DNA of 64,000 nt from positions 52,297,001-52,361,000 of the forward strand of contig CM070901.1 in assembly GCA_036417435.1 (NCBI GenBank), given 5' to 3'. Below are positions 11,147-23,734 of this stretch, piece after piece; position 1 is the stretch's first letter; the number at the start of each line of letters is the position of its first letter. A program made the translations under genes and the position numbers. This DNA is from Inia geoffrensis. Taxonomy: Eukaryota; Chordata; Mammalia; Artiodactyla; Iniidae. The notes beneath the pieces were generated by a model. It was not told the origin of the DNA. It ran no database searches and was given only the letters and a program-made list of their open reading frames with translations.

Positions 11147-13470
11147 TAAGCCCAGAACCAAATGGTTTCACAGGCGAATTCTATAAAACTTTTAGTGAAG
11201 AGCTAACACTTATCCTTCTCAAACTCTTGCAACATATACCAGAAGGACAACATATACCAGAGGGAAGAACACTCCCAAACTCATTCTAAGAGGCCAGCAT
11301 CACCCTGATAACAAAACCAGCCAAAGATGTCACGAAGAAAGAAAACTACAGGCCAATATCACTGATAAACATAGATGCAAATATCCTCAACAAAATACTA
11401 GCAAATAGAATCCAACAGCGAATTAAAAGGATCATACATCATGATCAAGTGGGGTTTATTCCAGGAATGCAATGATTCTTCAATACACACAAATCAGTCA
11501 ACGTGATACACCATATTAACAAATTGAAGGAGAAAAACCATATGATCATCTCAATAGATGCAGACAAAGCATTCGACAAAATTCAACACCCATTTATGAT
11601 AAAAACTCTGCAGAAAATAGGCATAGAGGGAACTTTCCTCAACATAATAAACGCCATATATGACAAACTGACAGCCAACATCATTCTCAATGGTGAAAAC
11701 CTGAAAGCATTTCCACTAAGATCAGGAACAAGACAAGGTTGCCCACTCAAACCACTCTTATTCAACATAGTTTTGGAAGCTTTAGGCACAGAAATCAGGG
11801 AAGAAAAGGAAATAAAAGGAATACAAATTGGAAAAGAAGAAGCAAAGCTGTCACTGTTTGCAGATGACATGATATACTATACATAGAGAATCCTAAAGAT
11901 GCTACCAGAAAACTACTAGAGCTAGTCAATGAATATGGTAAAGTTGCAGGATACAAAACTAATACACAGAAATCTCTGGAATTCCTATACACTAATGATG
12001 AGAAATCTGAAAGTGAAATCAAGCAAACACTCCCATTTACCACTGCAACAAAAAGAATAAAATATTTAGGAATAAACCTACCTAAGGAGACAAAAGACCT
12101 GTATGCAGAAAATTATAAGACACTGATGGAAAAAATTAAAGATGATAAAAATAGATGGAGACATATACCATGTTCTTGGACTGTAAGAATCAATACTGTG
12201 AAAATGACTCTACTACTCAAAGCAATCTACAGATTCAATGCAACACCTATCAAACTACCACTGACATTTTTCACAGAAATAGAACCAAAAATTTCACAAT
12301 TTGTATGGAAACACAAAAGACCCCTAATAGCCAAAGCAATCTGGGAACAAAAAACGGAGCTGGAGGAATCAGGCTACCTGACTTCAGACTATACTACAAA
12401 GCTACAGTAATCAAGTAATCAAGTATGGTACTGGCACAAAAACAGAAAGACAGATCAATGGAACAGGATAGAAAGCACAGAGATAAACCCACCCACATAT
12501 GGTCACCTTATCTTTGATAAAGGAGGCAGGAATGTACAGTGGAGAAAGGACAGCCTCTTCAATAAGTGGTGCTGGGAAGCCTGGATAGGTACATGTAAAA
12601 GTATGAGATTAGATCACTCCCTAACACCATAAACAAAAATAAGCTCAAAATGGATTAAAGACCTAAATGTAAGGCCAGGCACTATCAAACTCTCAGAGAA
12701 AAAAATAGGCAGAACACTCTATGACATAAATCACAGCAAGATATTTTTTGACCCACCTCCTAGAGAAATAGAAATAAAAACAAAAATAAACAAATGGGAC
12801 CTAATGAAACTTCAAAGCTTTTGCACATCAAAGGAAACCATAAACAAGACCAAAAGACAACCCTCAGAATGGGAGAAAATATTTGCAAATGAAGCAACTG
12901 ACAAAGGTTTAATCTCCAAAATTTATAAGCAGCTCATGCAGCTCAATAACAACAACAACAAAAAAAAACCCAATCCAAAAATGGGCAGAAGACCTAAATA
13001 GATTTTTCTCCAAAGAAGATATACAGACTGCCAACAAACACATGGAAGAATGCTCAACATCATTAATCATTAGAGAAATGCAAATCAAAACTACAATGAG
13101 ATACCATCTCACACCAGTCAGAATGGCCATCATCAAAAAATCTAGAAACAATAAATGCTGGAGAGGGTGTGGAGAAAAGGGAACACTCTTGCACTGCTGG
13201 TGGGAATGTGAACTGGTTCAGCCACTGTAGAGAACAGTATGGAGGTTCCTTAAAAAACTAAAAATAGAACTACCATATGACCCAGCATTCCCACTACTGG
13301 GCATATACCCTGAGAAAACCAAAATTCAAAAAGAGGCATGTACCAAAATGTTCATTGCAGCTCTATTTACAATAGCCCGGAGACGGAAACAATGTAAATG
13401 CCCATCGTCATATGAATGGATAAAGAAGATGTGGCACATATACACAATGGAATAGTACTCAGCCATAAAA
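11147..13470 (+). pseudogene. L1 ORF2 remnant: reverse transcriptase to C-terminus
   Basis: The longest clean frame is 11503-11886. It contains the RT palm segment with '[13 protein letters not shown]', '[20 protein letters not shown]' and the catalytic FADD at 11857-11868. The stop just after FADDMIYYT and several later frame changes (frames at 12126-12410, 12155-12418, 12804-13001 and 13042-13230) break it. The C-terminal cysteine segment '[20 protein letters not shown]' is visible, and the codon after it has become a stop (QPL then TAG). The EN domain is absent. Confidence 0.9.
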
Positions 13471-13968
13471 AGAAACGAAATTGAGCTATTTGTAATGAGG
13501 TGGATGGATAGACCTCAAGTCTGTCATACAGAGTGAAGTAAGTCAGAAGGAGAAAGACAAATACCGTATGCTAACACATATATATGGAATTTAAGAAAAA
13601 AAATGTTATGAAGAACCTAGGGGTAAGACAGGAATAAAGGCACAGGCCTACTGGAGAACGGACTTGAGGATATGGGGAGGGGGAGGGGTGAACTATGAGA
13701 GGGCGAGGGAGGGGCATGGACATATATATACTAACAAACGTAAGGTAGATAGCTAGTGAGAAGCAGCCGCATGGCACAGGGATATTGGCTCGGTGCTTTG
13801 TGACCGCCTGGAGGGGTGGGATAGGGAGGGTGGGAGGGAGGGAGATACAGGAGGGAAGAGATATGGTAACATACATATATGTATAACTGATTCACTTTGT
13901 TATAAATTAGAAACTAACACACTATTGTAAAGCAATTATACCCCAATATAGATGTTTTAAAAAAAGAA

Positions 13969-16900
13969 AAATACATAAGGCAAATACTAACAGCCATAAA
14001 AGGGGAAATCGACAGTAACACAATAATAGAATGGGACTTTAACACCCACTTTCACCATGGACAGACCATCCAGAATGAAAATAAATAAGGAAACACAAGC
14101 TTTAAACGACATAATAAGCAAGATGGACTTAATATTTATTGGACATTCCATCCACAAACAACAGAATACACTTTCTTCTCAAGTGCTCATGGCACATTCT
14201 TCAGGACAGATCATATCTTGGGTCACAAATCAAGCCTCAGTAAATTTAAGAAAATTGAAATCACAACAAGTATCTTTTCTGACCACAACTCTATGAGACT
14301 AGATATCAATTACAGGAAAAGAAACTGTAAACAATACAAACATAAGGAAGCTAAACAATACGCTACTAAATAACTAAGAGATCGCTGAAGAAATAAAAGA
14401 GGAAATTTTAAAATACCTAGAAACAAATAACAATGAAAACATGATGACCCAAAACCTATGGGATGCAGCAAAACCAGTTCTAAGAGGGAAGTTTATAGAA
14501 ATACAATCCTACCTCAAGACACAAGAAACACTGCAAATAAACAACCTAACCTTACACCTAAAGCAATTAGAGAAAGAAGAACAAAAATATCCCAAAGTCA
14601 GCGAAGGAAAGAAATCATACAGATCAGATCAGAAATAAATAAAAAACACATGAAGGAAACAACAGCAAAGATCAATAAGACTAAAAGCTTGTTATTTGAG
14701 AAGATAAACAAAATTGATAAACCACTGGCCAGACTCAACAGGAAAAAAAGGGAGAAGAAGACTCAAATCAATAGAATTAGAAATGAAAAAGGAAAAGTCA
14801 CAACTGACACTGCAGAAATGCAAAGCATCATGAGAGATTACTACAAGCAACTATATACAAAAAAAAATGGACAACCTGGAAGCAACAACTTCTTAGAAAT
14901 GCAGAACCTTCCAAGACTGAACCAGGGAGAAACAGAAAATATGAACAGACCAATCACAAGTACTGAAATTGAAACTGTGATTAAAAATCTTCCAACAAAC
15001 AAGAGCCCAGGACCAGATGGCTTCACAGGCGAATTCTATCAAACATTTAGAGAAGAGCTAAAACCTATCCTTCTCAAAGTCTTCCAAAATATAGCAGAAG
15101 AAGAAACACTCCCAAACTCATTCTACAAGGCCACCATCACCCTGATACCAAAACCAGACAAAGAAAGAAAACTACAGGCCAATATCACTGATGAACATAG
15201 AAGCAAACATCCTCAACAAAATCCGAGCAAACAGAATCTAATACCACATTAAAAGGATCATACACCATGATCAAGTGGGGTCTATCCCAGGAATGCAAGG
15301 TCCTTCAATATATGTAATCGATGAATGTGATACACCGTATTAACAAACTGAAGAATAAAAACCAAATGATAATCTCAACAGATGCAGGAAAAGCTTTTGA
15401 CAAAATTCAACAGTGATTTATTATAAAAACCCTCCAGTAAGCAGGCATACAGGGAACTTACCTCAACATAATAAAGGCCACATATGACAAACCCACAGTC
15501 AACATCATTCTCAATGGTGGTAAACTGAAACCATTTCCACTAAGATCAGGAACAAGACAACGGTGCCCACTCTCACCACTATTATTCAACATAGTTTTGG
15601 AGATTAGCCACAGTGATCAGAGAAGAAAAAGAAATAAAAGGTGTCCAAATCAGAACAGAAGTAAAACTGACACTGTTTGCAGAAGATATACTATATACAG
15701 AAAATCCTAAAGATGCTACTAGAACTAATCAATAAATTTGGTAAAGTAGCAGGATACAAAATTAATGCACAGAAATCTCTTTCTATACACTAATGATGAA
15801 AAATCTGAAAGAGAAATTAAGGCAACACTCCCATTTACCACTGCAACAAAAAGAATAAAATTCCTAGGAATAAACCTACCTAAGGAGACAAAAGACCTGT
15901 ATGCAGACAATTATAAGACACTGATGAAAGAAATTAAAGATGATACAAAGAGATGGAGAGACTACCATGTTCTTGGATTGGAAGAATCAACATTGTGAAA
16001 ATGACTATATTACCGAAAGCAATCTACAGATTCCATGCAATCCCTATCAAACTACCACTGGCATTTTTCAAAGAACTACAACAAAAAATTTCACAATTTG
16101 TATGGAAACACAAAAGACCCTGAATAGCCAAAGCAATCTTGAGAAAGAAAAATGGAGCTGGAGGAATCAGGCTCCCTGACTTCAGACTACACTATAAAGC
16201 TACAGTAATCAAGACAGTATGCTACTGGCACAAAAACAGAAAGATAGATCAGTGGAATAGGATAGAAAGCCCAGAGAGAAAGCCACACACATATGGTTAC
16301 CTTATCTTTACTAAAGGACACAAGAATATACAATGGAGAAAAAACAGCCTCTTCGATAAGTGGTGATGGGAAAACTGGACAGCTACAGATTAAGAGAATG
16401 AAATTAGCACACTTCCTAACACCATACACAAAAATAAACTCAAAATGGATTAAAACCCTAAATGTAAGGCTATACACTATAAAATCTTAGAGGAAAACAT
16501 AGGCAGAACACTCTATGACATAAATCAAAGCAAGATCCTTTTTGACCCACCTCCTAGACAAATGGAAATAAAAATAAAGAAATGAGACCTAATGAAACTT
16601 AAAAGCTTTTGCACAGCAAAGGAAACTATTAACAAGACAAAAAACAACCCTCAGAATGGGAGAAAATATTTGAAAACAAAGCAACTGACAAAGGGTTAAT
16701 TTCCAAAATATACAAGCAGTTCATGCACCTCAATATCAAAAAAACAAACAACCCAATCCAAAAATGGGCAGAAGACCTAAACAGACATTTCTACAAAGAA
16801 GATATACAGATCGCCAACAAACACATAAAAGGATGCTCAACATCAGTAATCATTAGAGAAATGCAAATTAAAACCACAATGAGGTATCACCTCACACCGG

Positions 16901-17734
16901 TCAGAATGGCCATCGTCAATAAATCTACACACAGAGGGTGTGGGGAAAAGGGAACCCTCTTGCACTGTTGGTGGGAATGTAAATTGATACAGCCACTATG
17001 GAGAACTGTATGGAGGTTCCTTAAGAAACTAAAGATAGAACTTCCGTATGACCCAGCAATCCAACTACTGGGCATATACCCTGAGAAAACCATAATTAAA
17101 AAAGAGTCATGTACCACAATGTTCATTGCAGCACTGTTTACAATATCCAAGACATGGAAGCAACCTAAGTGTCCACTGAGAGATGAATGGGTAAATAACA
17201 CGTGGCATATATATTCAATGGAATATTAGCCATAAATAGAAACAAAACTGAATTATTTGTAGTGAGGTGGATGGACCTAGAGTCTGTCATACAGAGTGAA
17301 GTTAAGTCAGAAGGTGAAAAAGAAATACTGTATGCTAACACATATATATGGAATCTAAAAAAAAACTGTTTTGGTGAACCTAGGGGCAGGACAGGAATAA
17401 AGACACAGACATAGAAAATGGACTTGAGGACATGGGGAGGGGGAAGGGTAAGCTGGGACAAAATGAGAGAGTAGCACTGACATATATATACTATCAAATG
17501 TAAAACTGATAGCTAGTGGCAAGCAGCTGCATAGCACAGGGAGATCAGCTCGGTGCCTTGTGACCACCTAGAGGGGTGGGATAGGGAGTGAACGCAACAG
17601 AGAGGGGATATGGGGATATATGTATACATATAGCTGATTCACTTTGTTATACGGCAGAAACTAACACAACATTGTAAAGCAATTATACTCTAATAAAGAT
17701 GTTAAAAAAAGAAAAACACAAACACAAAAAAAAC
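13969..17734 (+). mobile_element. LINE-1, 5'-truncated in ORF2 endonuclease domain, subfamily B
   Basis: Directly abuts the A-rich tail of the previous L1. Begins at 'tacataaggcaaatactaac', which encodes the QYIRQ-L-A segment of the EN domain, and continues through ORF2 to a 3'UTR and A-rich tail ending near 17734. The 3'UTR has the same subfamily-B order as its upstream neighbour, including 'ataaagatgttaaaaaaag'. Same orientation as the neighbour, making an 8.6-kb L1 tandem. Confidence 0.93.
14057..17229 (+). pseudogene. L1 ORF2 remnant (partial EN, RT, C-terminus)
   Basis: Fragments in several frames. 14057-14296 is partial EN ('KINKETQALNDI'); the canonical SDH region is shifted to another frame. 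14458-15252 is the EN/RT linker and RT fingers with '[20 protein letters not shown]' and '[13 protein letters not shown]'. At 15676-15687 the RT motif reads F-A-E-D, with the first catalytic Asp replaced by Glu. 16723-17229 carries the C-terminal part ('KCWR' is reduced; '[20 protein letters not shown]' is present). Multiple stops and frameshifts, so it is inactive. Confidence 0.9.
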
Positions 17735-17745
17735 AAGGCAAGCAA
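17735..17745. repeat. Target-site duplication, right copy (AAGGCAAGCAA)
   Basis: Follows the A-rich tail of the second L1. Matches 10 of 11 bases of the left copy at 9120-9130, so one target repeat encloses both L1s. Confidence 0.8.
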
Positions 17746-17784
17746 TGCTGTGAGGATGTACTCAGTGAAAGTCATGCTAGATAT

Positions 17785-18545
17785 GTCATTTATTTTATTC
17801 TATAAGTAGTTATTGAGCACTGACTATGTACTGGTTATTGTCCCAAATCTGGGAAAATGATGAATAAAACTGCCCATATTTGCCCTTAAGGAGCTAATGG
17901 AACAATAAAACAATTCTCACAATTAAGCAAACAAGCTAAATGACTACCCATTGTGAAAGGTACTCAGTTAAAGAATAAGGATGTGGACTTACTTTAGATA
18001 ACATAATAAAACAGGTGGTTAGAAAAGGTCATTTTCAAGCTGAGTCTTGAAGGATAAGATATGTCATCATGGACGTAGTTGGTGGCCTTTTATATCGTAT
18101 GAATTTGGCATTTGTTTAGTCATTAAACAAATAAACAGTGAGATTGGATGACGTGGTTTACATTTTGAAAGATCACTTTGCCATAAGAATGAGGTAGAGG
18201 AGGGCAAAGATGGAATCTGTGTTCCATTTGAGTGATGATGACATCCACGTGGTAGGCAGAAGAATAGCACAGAAAAGGTTAGTAGCAGTGGAGAAAATGA
18301 GATAAAGTATTCTAGTTTGAGACATAACAAATCTAAGATGTCTGTGAGACATTCATATGGAGATATCCATCTGAGTAGTTGGGGGTTTAATTCTTGAATT
18401 CAGAGAAGTTGAAGGTACAAGTACAGCATATAGTTGAGAACCATCATCATATAGATGACATTTGAAACTATAGTAATTGATGATGTCATCAAGAAAGAGA
18501 GCATGAGGAGAGAAAAGGACCAAAGTTGAATACTGAGTACCATGC
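17785..18545 (-). mobile_element. L2 LINE fragment, antisense
   Basis: Begins with the L2 3'-end phrase in reverse ('ttattgagcactgactatgt') and proceeds through 'caagctgagtcttgaaggat', 'gaaagatcactttgccataa' and 'atccatctgagtagttgggg'. The minus-strand frame 18353-18631 contains 'SFKCHLYDDGSQLY', a decayed version of the L2 RT palm motif (normally YADDSQIY). Very old; no activity expected. Confidence 0.8.
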
Positions 18546-20185
18546 AAAACAGGACAAACAGCAACCAGCAACCATACTACGCTTGTCAGAACAACATATC
18601 TTGGGAAAAAAACTCTCTTGGATATAGGCATTGTGGCACATATTCAGGTTCCCCATGGCTTGCTACATTCTTGGTCAAGGCTCAGAAATTTAGCAGAGTC
18701 AAATACTGGACTCCAGCCCTTGGGCTATGGGACTTTTAGATTATGTGACTGAGAAAGCATCACCCCTTCACTTGGCATAGTGGCATCTATTCAATAGAAT
18801 GTGAGTGCTAGAATTTTGCTCTAGCCCAGTTCTGCCAACTCCATGTTTATGGTTGATGAAACAATAACCCCACTCCTGATGTGAGCAGGGAATTGGTATC
18901 TAAGACTTGGTTGCAACTGTATGACATGGTGAGTTACTGGCAAGATTTCCTACGTTAGCATTCTGGGTTGGGAAAGCATCAAACCCTCCCATGATCTGAC
19001 AAGGTTCCTGGGGTCCAAGCCTTTTGGTTGACTAACGTTGACTGGTTGAAGCCCTGGGCTACAGCCAGTTTCCGTGGATCTTTGCTAGAGTCCTGCAGGA
19101 GATGCTCTCAACCCATGTTCTGATTCTGAAAGTTTGTGTCTATGCACTATATCCCACTGTCAGAAACATACCATTCCAATCCTGAGAGCTATGAGACTAG
19201 TCACTGGCATCGCTTTAAGAGACACTGGAAGATGGTTAGTAATGGTCGGTTGACTACCCTCAGGAGGCAGATCCTTTCCACCTAAGGCAGACAAAAGAGT
19301 TCATTCTTAAGAGCCGCCAGGAGGGGCATATTCTTCAGTCTGAAAAGTATAGCTGGGTTAATAGCATCTGCGCCTGTAGCCCAGTGGATGAGAAAATGCT
19401 AACAAAATTCACAGCATTACTCTCAAGCCTCATCCAATGACTCCTGAAGAGAGTAGAGACATCTTACCCAGCTTTCTCAGCCTCTTGTTCTATGATTCAT
19501 TGTTGTTAGTTTCGTTGGCAGGGTACTAAGTGTTGTAATTCAGTAGAGTTGGCCAGAAGGCACCAGAAGTAGGCAAAAGGGTTGGTATTATTGGCATACA
19601 CTAAAATCGCTACCCACTGTTCCCAAGCACAACCAGTACAAAATAGCAAGTCCAGCATCATGACATGTTAGTTGAGGTCACCACCTGTGAGAAACACACC
19701 AAAGGACTCAGAGTGGCTTAGGTGACAGTTCTCCTAGAAGTACCATGTGTCTCATGATTTCAGATGTTTCCTTTTGAATAGGTGAGTGGCTTCTTTAGAA
19801 GTATTCTTACTGTCTGTCCCATACTTTGGGCCAGTCATCTTGGCAGGGACCTTTGAGTCATCCCATCACCTCCATACTGCTCCTGCACCATGGTGCTGTG
19901 ATTGCTGAATTCATACATTTGCACTCAAGATGAAAAAACTGGCATAGTGTACGTGGAAAGCATATGGCAAGGTATCTAGGTCCAGAAGTTCAATATCACA
20001 TGGATAAGGAAAAAGTGGGCTCCCTTGGGTCACCTGGTTGGCTGGACTAGCAATAACCAGTCTAGAGAAAGCAGTGCCTCTCTGTGGTGTCCGCCCACTC
20101 CTTAGCACAGAGTGTAGTTTGGACTTCACAACCTCCTATGAGACTCAGAGTAGTCATAGTAGTGCCTCTAATTTGAAGACTCTAA
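18546..20185. other. No gene recognised
   Basis: About 1.6 kb of mixed composition. No frame above 75 codons with any recognisable motif, and no young repeat. Confidence 0.5.
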
Positions 20186-20201
20186 CTGGAAACTATCTCT
20201 T
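20186..20201. repeat. Target-site duplication of CHR SINE, left copy
   Basis: CTGGAAACTATCTCTT at 20186-20201 pairs with CTGGAAACTATCTTTT at 20525-20540 (15 of 16 bases identical), flanking the SINE. Confidence 0.9.
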
Positions 20202-20524
20202 TTATATATATAAATTTATTTATTTTATTTATTTATTTTTGGCTGCATTGGGTCTTCGTTGCTACATGCGGGCCGTCTCTAGTTGTGGCAAGCAGGGGCT
20301 ACTCTCTGTTGCAGTGCACGGGCTTCTCATTGTGGTGGCTTCTCTTGCTGTGGAGCACGGGCTCTAGGCACGTGGGCTTCAGTAGTTGTGGCACACGGCG
20401 GGCTCAGTAGTTGTGGTACACGGGCTTAGTTGCTCGACATGTGGGATCTTCCTGGACCAGGGCTCGAACCTGTGTCCCCTGCATCAGCAGGCGGATTCTT
20501 AATCATGGCACCACCCGGGAAGTC
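20202..20524 (-). mobile_element. CHR SINE, long (CHR-1-like), minus orientation
   Basis: Reverse-oriented tRNA-derived SINE. Left end is T/A-rich tail ('tttattttatttatttattt'), then 'ggctgcattgggtcttcgtt', repeated 'gttgtgg' units and 'cacgggctctaggcacgtgg'. The tRNA-related head lies at the right: 'ctcgaacctgtgtcccctgc' (B-box complement) and 'gaagtcc'. CHR SINEs are transcribed by Pol III and mobilised by L1-type machinery. Found in cetaceans, hippos and ruminants. Confidence 0.9.
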
Positions 20525-20540
20525 CTGGAAACTATCTTTT
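20525..20540. repeat. Target-site duplication of CHR SINE, right copy
   Basis: CTGGAAACTATCTTTT; partner of 20186-20201. Confidence 0.9.
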
Positions 20541-20920
20541 AAGTAAGTCTGAAAAATGATATTTTAGGCTTTACCAACTTAAGTAGAAAGAAGAGCTGAA
20601 AATGGCAGCAAAGGTACAAAGTTTAATAAATAATACCTGGTACTCCTTTGGATTTTCAGTGTCCAAACACACCCTTCTATCCATACTTAACTCCTAAACA
20701 ACAGCAATATCAGCATCATGCACCCACCTAATAGCATGAATTTAGATATGGCATGAATAAAAAGCTACTGTTACTCTTCCTCTCCCCAAAATAGGGAGAT
20801 ATAAAATCCCATGTTTCCATGTATGGAGGATGTTCATTCCTTTCTCAGCACAGCCAAAATTCTCTTTGATATTCTGTACCCTAAAGACTATATAATAATT
20901 ACTACCAATATACTGTATAT

Positions 20921-20931
20921 AAGATAGTGGG
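20921..20931. repeat. Target-site duplication of CHR SINE, left copy (AAGATAGTGGG)
   Basis: Perfect 11-bp match to 21054-21064 on the other side of the SINE. Confidence 0.92.
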
Positions 20932-21053
20932 AGGGAATTCCCTGGTGGTCCAGTGGTCAGGACATGGTGCTCTCGATGCCAGGGGCTGGGATTCAATACC
21001 TGGTCGGGGAACTAGGATTCTGCAATCCGCATGGCACAGCCGAAAAAAAAAAA
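20932..21053 (+). mobile_element. CHR SINE, short form, plus orientation
   Basis: About 120 bp starting 'agggaattccctggtggtcc', with an A-box-like region and a B-box-like 'gattcaatacctggtcgggg', then 'gcatggcacagccg' and an A13 tail. Lies about 410 bp from the minus-oriented CHR at 20202-20524. Perfect target duplication suggests a fairly recent insertion. Confidence 0.92.
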
Positions 21054-21064
21054 AAGATAGTGGG
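21054..21064. repeat. Target-site duplication of CHR SINE, right copy
   Basis: AAGATAGTGGG; partner of 20921-20931. Confidence 0.92.
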
Positions 21065-22265
21065 GAAAAGAGAAAGCCATGAAAGTGGCATAAATCATTT
21101 CTGCTCACATTCTGTTGGCCAGAACTCGTCACCTAGGCTGGAACCCAGATGCAAGCAGCTGGGAGGTCTGTACCCAGTAGAAAAATAAAAATTGTTTGAT
21201 GAACAATAGCATTGCCTCTGTCATGCTAAGGGTGCGGAATGTTTTAGGAAAGAGGATCTTCTGATTAAATACATGCACTTAGCTCTATTTCCTCAACCCT
21301 GGAATAAGTCTCTAAAGGGACAATAAAGAGTAAAAAAAAAAAGGTAAAAGTTGAGAAGGACAAAGAATGGGTGACAAACAATGAAAGAGCTATTAACACA
21401 ATGTGGACATGAAGATCAGATGAGTTAGATGGAGAAGTGGTAAATGTTTGAAAAGAAGAGGACAAAGACAAAATAGATGAAAGTCCCACCAACCTCCGGC
21501 CCCGCTGATAACCTTAAGTACTGGAGAGGTGAAGAATTAGGTCCATTTACCACAGCAGGACTGAGAGGATGAGCTGAAAATGAGAGAACGTCCTGGAAGT
21601 CTTATGAAAGACAGTTAGACCCCCAGATTTCATTCCAGTCCCATGAACAGCAGAGGTGGTGAGGTGATTGCTAAAACAAGGGGAATAAGTAAGAGTCCGC
21701 TTTTTGCAAAGTAAGGCATCAGCCTTCTTTCCCCACTTATCTTCCAGAACTCCAGCAGGTCTGGAGAAGAAACTGGTAGTCTTTTCTAAATCAGCTCTGG
21801 GAGAAGAGTTACAGATAATTCTCACCAGGGGCTGAATTTGTGGAGGTACGTAAAAGTAAAATTTTAAAACAAGCAATTATTAATTATATATAACTATATA
21901 ATTAATCAACAGGTATAATTATTTAATTAAATGAATAAAACATAATAAAATGAACTAATAACAATATAAATTATATATTATACATACAGTAATTTTAAAA
22001 CAGGAATGAATTAGAGATGAAGTGACATCAACCTATGAAGACAATTCTTTCAAGAGGTGGAGATGAGAAATGAGGTGACAGATGGAGGAATGTGTGTGTT
22101 CAACTAATATTTTAAAACCTATTTGATGATGCAGAAGAAATAGGGCATAAAAGAAGCCTGAAAAATCTTTCAGAAGATAAGGATCTGATATCAACCAGAA
22201 CACAGGTAATTCTGGAGAATTCAGGAGCCTCAGCAACATGGATCTCTGTTCAGGAATTTGGAGAC
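21065..22265. other. No gene recognised
   Basis: A-rich, with an A11 run near 21332 and an AT-rich patch at 21860-22000. The 109-codon minus frame (21547-21876) shows no recognisable domain. Confidence 0.5.
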
Positions 22266-22332
22266 ATAAATGTTTCTGTTTGTTACTTTGCAGCATCATG
22301 GATTTACCTCAAGATATATATACATATATCAA

Positions 22333-22385
<53 letters not shown>

Positions 22386-22444
22386 AAGATGATATATATA
22401 TCATATATCCATGATGCTGCAAAGTAACAAGCAGAAACATTTAT
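22266..22444. repeat. 38-bp inverted repeat around an AT/AC microsatellite
   Basis: The left arm 22266-22303 and right arm 22407-22444 are reverse complements at 37 of 38 positions; the single difference is an A/G-type mismatch. The spacer (22304-22406) holds a long TA run (about 22337-22371), an AC run (22372-22384) and TA-rich sequence. The structure can fold into a stable hairpin or cruciform. No transposon ends were recognised in the arms. Confidence 0.92.
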
Positions 22445-22505
22445 GAATATACACATACACACACATACATAATAAGTTCATATACACATACACACACACA
22501 TATAT
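22445..22505. repeat. AC/AT-rich microsatellite
   Basis: Continues from the inverted repeat with 'atacacatacacacacatac' and a second similar unit 'atacacatacacacacacat'. Confidence 0.85.
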
Positions 22506-23262
22506 AAATGGGGGACATGAAGTCAATATATAAGATGCTAGTAATGGTAATATTTATGTGGTGGGATGAGTGATTTTGTTCATCATGGTTTTCTGTACTT
22601 TCTAAATTTTATATAATAAATGTGTAATTTTCAAATCTAGGGGAATATATCTATTTATTTATTTTCTTCAGAAAATAGATGTTCCTGGAAGGACAGGTTG
22701 ACTACCAAGGAAGTGGTGCTTTAACTAAGCTGGCATAATTTAAAATACCCTGTCTTTTTAGGAACAATCTGCCTGAGGGGATGAATGGCTGGTTTAACAG
22801 AATCCTGAAAGAAAACCATTCCATCTCATACCTGCGCCTGCTCCTCTCCCTGCTTCCTTGTGCCCTTTCTTCACCACATCACAGTTGTCTTAGCCTCCCT
22901 TTCACTGTTTCACATGTTTTGTCTCTCACTCCCTCAGGCTATTTTTGGTTCACCCCCTCCCACTGCCTGATCTATTTTCATGTAAGGAACATGATTTCTG
23001 AGAGTCCTACTTCATTTTTTCTCATCCCCCTGTGGACTGGCCTAAATGCAGGTTGTCAGAGAGTTCTGTTGCACCAACTTCAGGGAATGGATTAAATTAC
23101 TAATAGATCATTCTTTCTCAGGACCTAGAAAAAGGTGCAAATAGACCAGTTGTGTGGTCTCAGCTCCCTATGACGCCACTCTGATGTACTATGACCCCAG
23201 AATCTCTCTAATTCTCAGTCTCTCTGGCTTCCCTCTTGAGCTCTTAAACCAAGTGAACTTGG
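22506..23262. other. No gene recognised
   Basis: Includes a 104-codon plus frame (22781-23095). Its translation is Ser/Leu/Pro-rich with no recognisable domain, and no flanking splice signals stand out. Confidence 0.5.
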
Positions 23263-23385
23263 GTTAAAAACTCTACCCCTGATTATCTGTGTGACTTTGG
23301 GGAAGTTCTTAGGCTGCCTATGTCTAGGAGTCCTTTTTTGTAAGATGGGCATAATTACACCCATGTCACTGAATGCAAGGCTGGA
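23263..23385 (-). mobile_element. MIR SINE fragment, antisense
   Basis: 'tctgtgtgactttggggaag', 'ttgtaagatgggcataatta' and 'gaatgcaagg' follow the reverse MIR order ('tgtgaccttgggcaagt', 'tgtaaaatggggataat'). Confidence 0.65.
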
Positions 23386-23734
23386 GAACAGCTGCCCAGC
23401 CAAAAGAGGGGTTCAGCAACTAACCATTTTCATCCTTTTCTTCCTACTTGAGCTCCCAACTTCTTCTGTTCCAGTTTATTTTAAGTAGCACACTACAGTG
23501 CTCCTGTCACAAGATAAGGGATGCCCTGCCTTCATCTCCACAGCTGTGTCTGTGCTAAGCTGTAATACAAGTGGAGACAGAAATCAAGGATCTTAAGGGA
23601 ATGACAGTAGAGAGTTTCTCTATGAAGGGGATCTTTCTCAGTTAAAACAAACACACATATAACAACCTGCCTGTCTCCCACACTTCCCTGGAGGATCTTA
23701 GGCATCTACTGACCCACGTACTAGGATAAGTTCT

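Larger units (their letters stand above)
9131..13968 (+). mobile_element. LINE-1 with full 5'UTR but internal deletion, 3'UTR subfamily B
   Basis: Starts with the L1 5' end 'ttcaagatggcggaggaata' and has a ~1.9-kb 5'UTR. The ORF1 start codon is near 11074. At about 11146 the sequence jumps from the first ~25 codons of ORF1 ('caaatgaagagga') straight into ORF2 ('agcccagaaccaaatgg'), removing the rest of ORF1 and the whole endonuclease domain. ORF2 then runs to about 13460, followed by a subfamily-B 3'UTR ('gaacctaggggtaagacagg', 'cagggatattggctcggtgc') and an A-rich tail. Typical L1 copies lose their 5' end; this one keeps it and lost the middle. Confidence 0.93.

Noticed and set aside
20202..21053. 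tRNA genes
   Set aside because: The tRNA-like boxes belong to CHR SINEs with tails and target duplications; no cloverleaf-capable tRNA was found.
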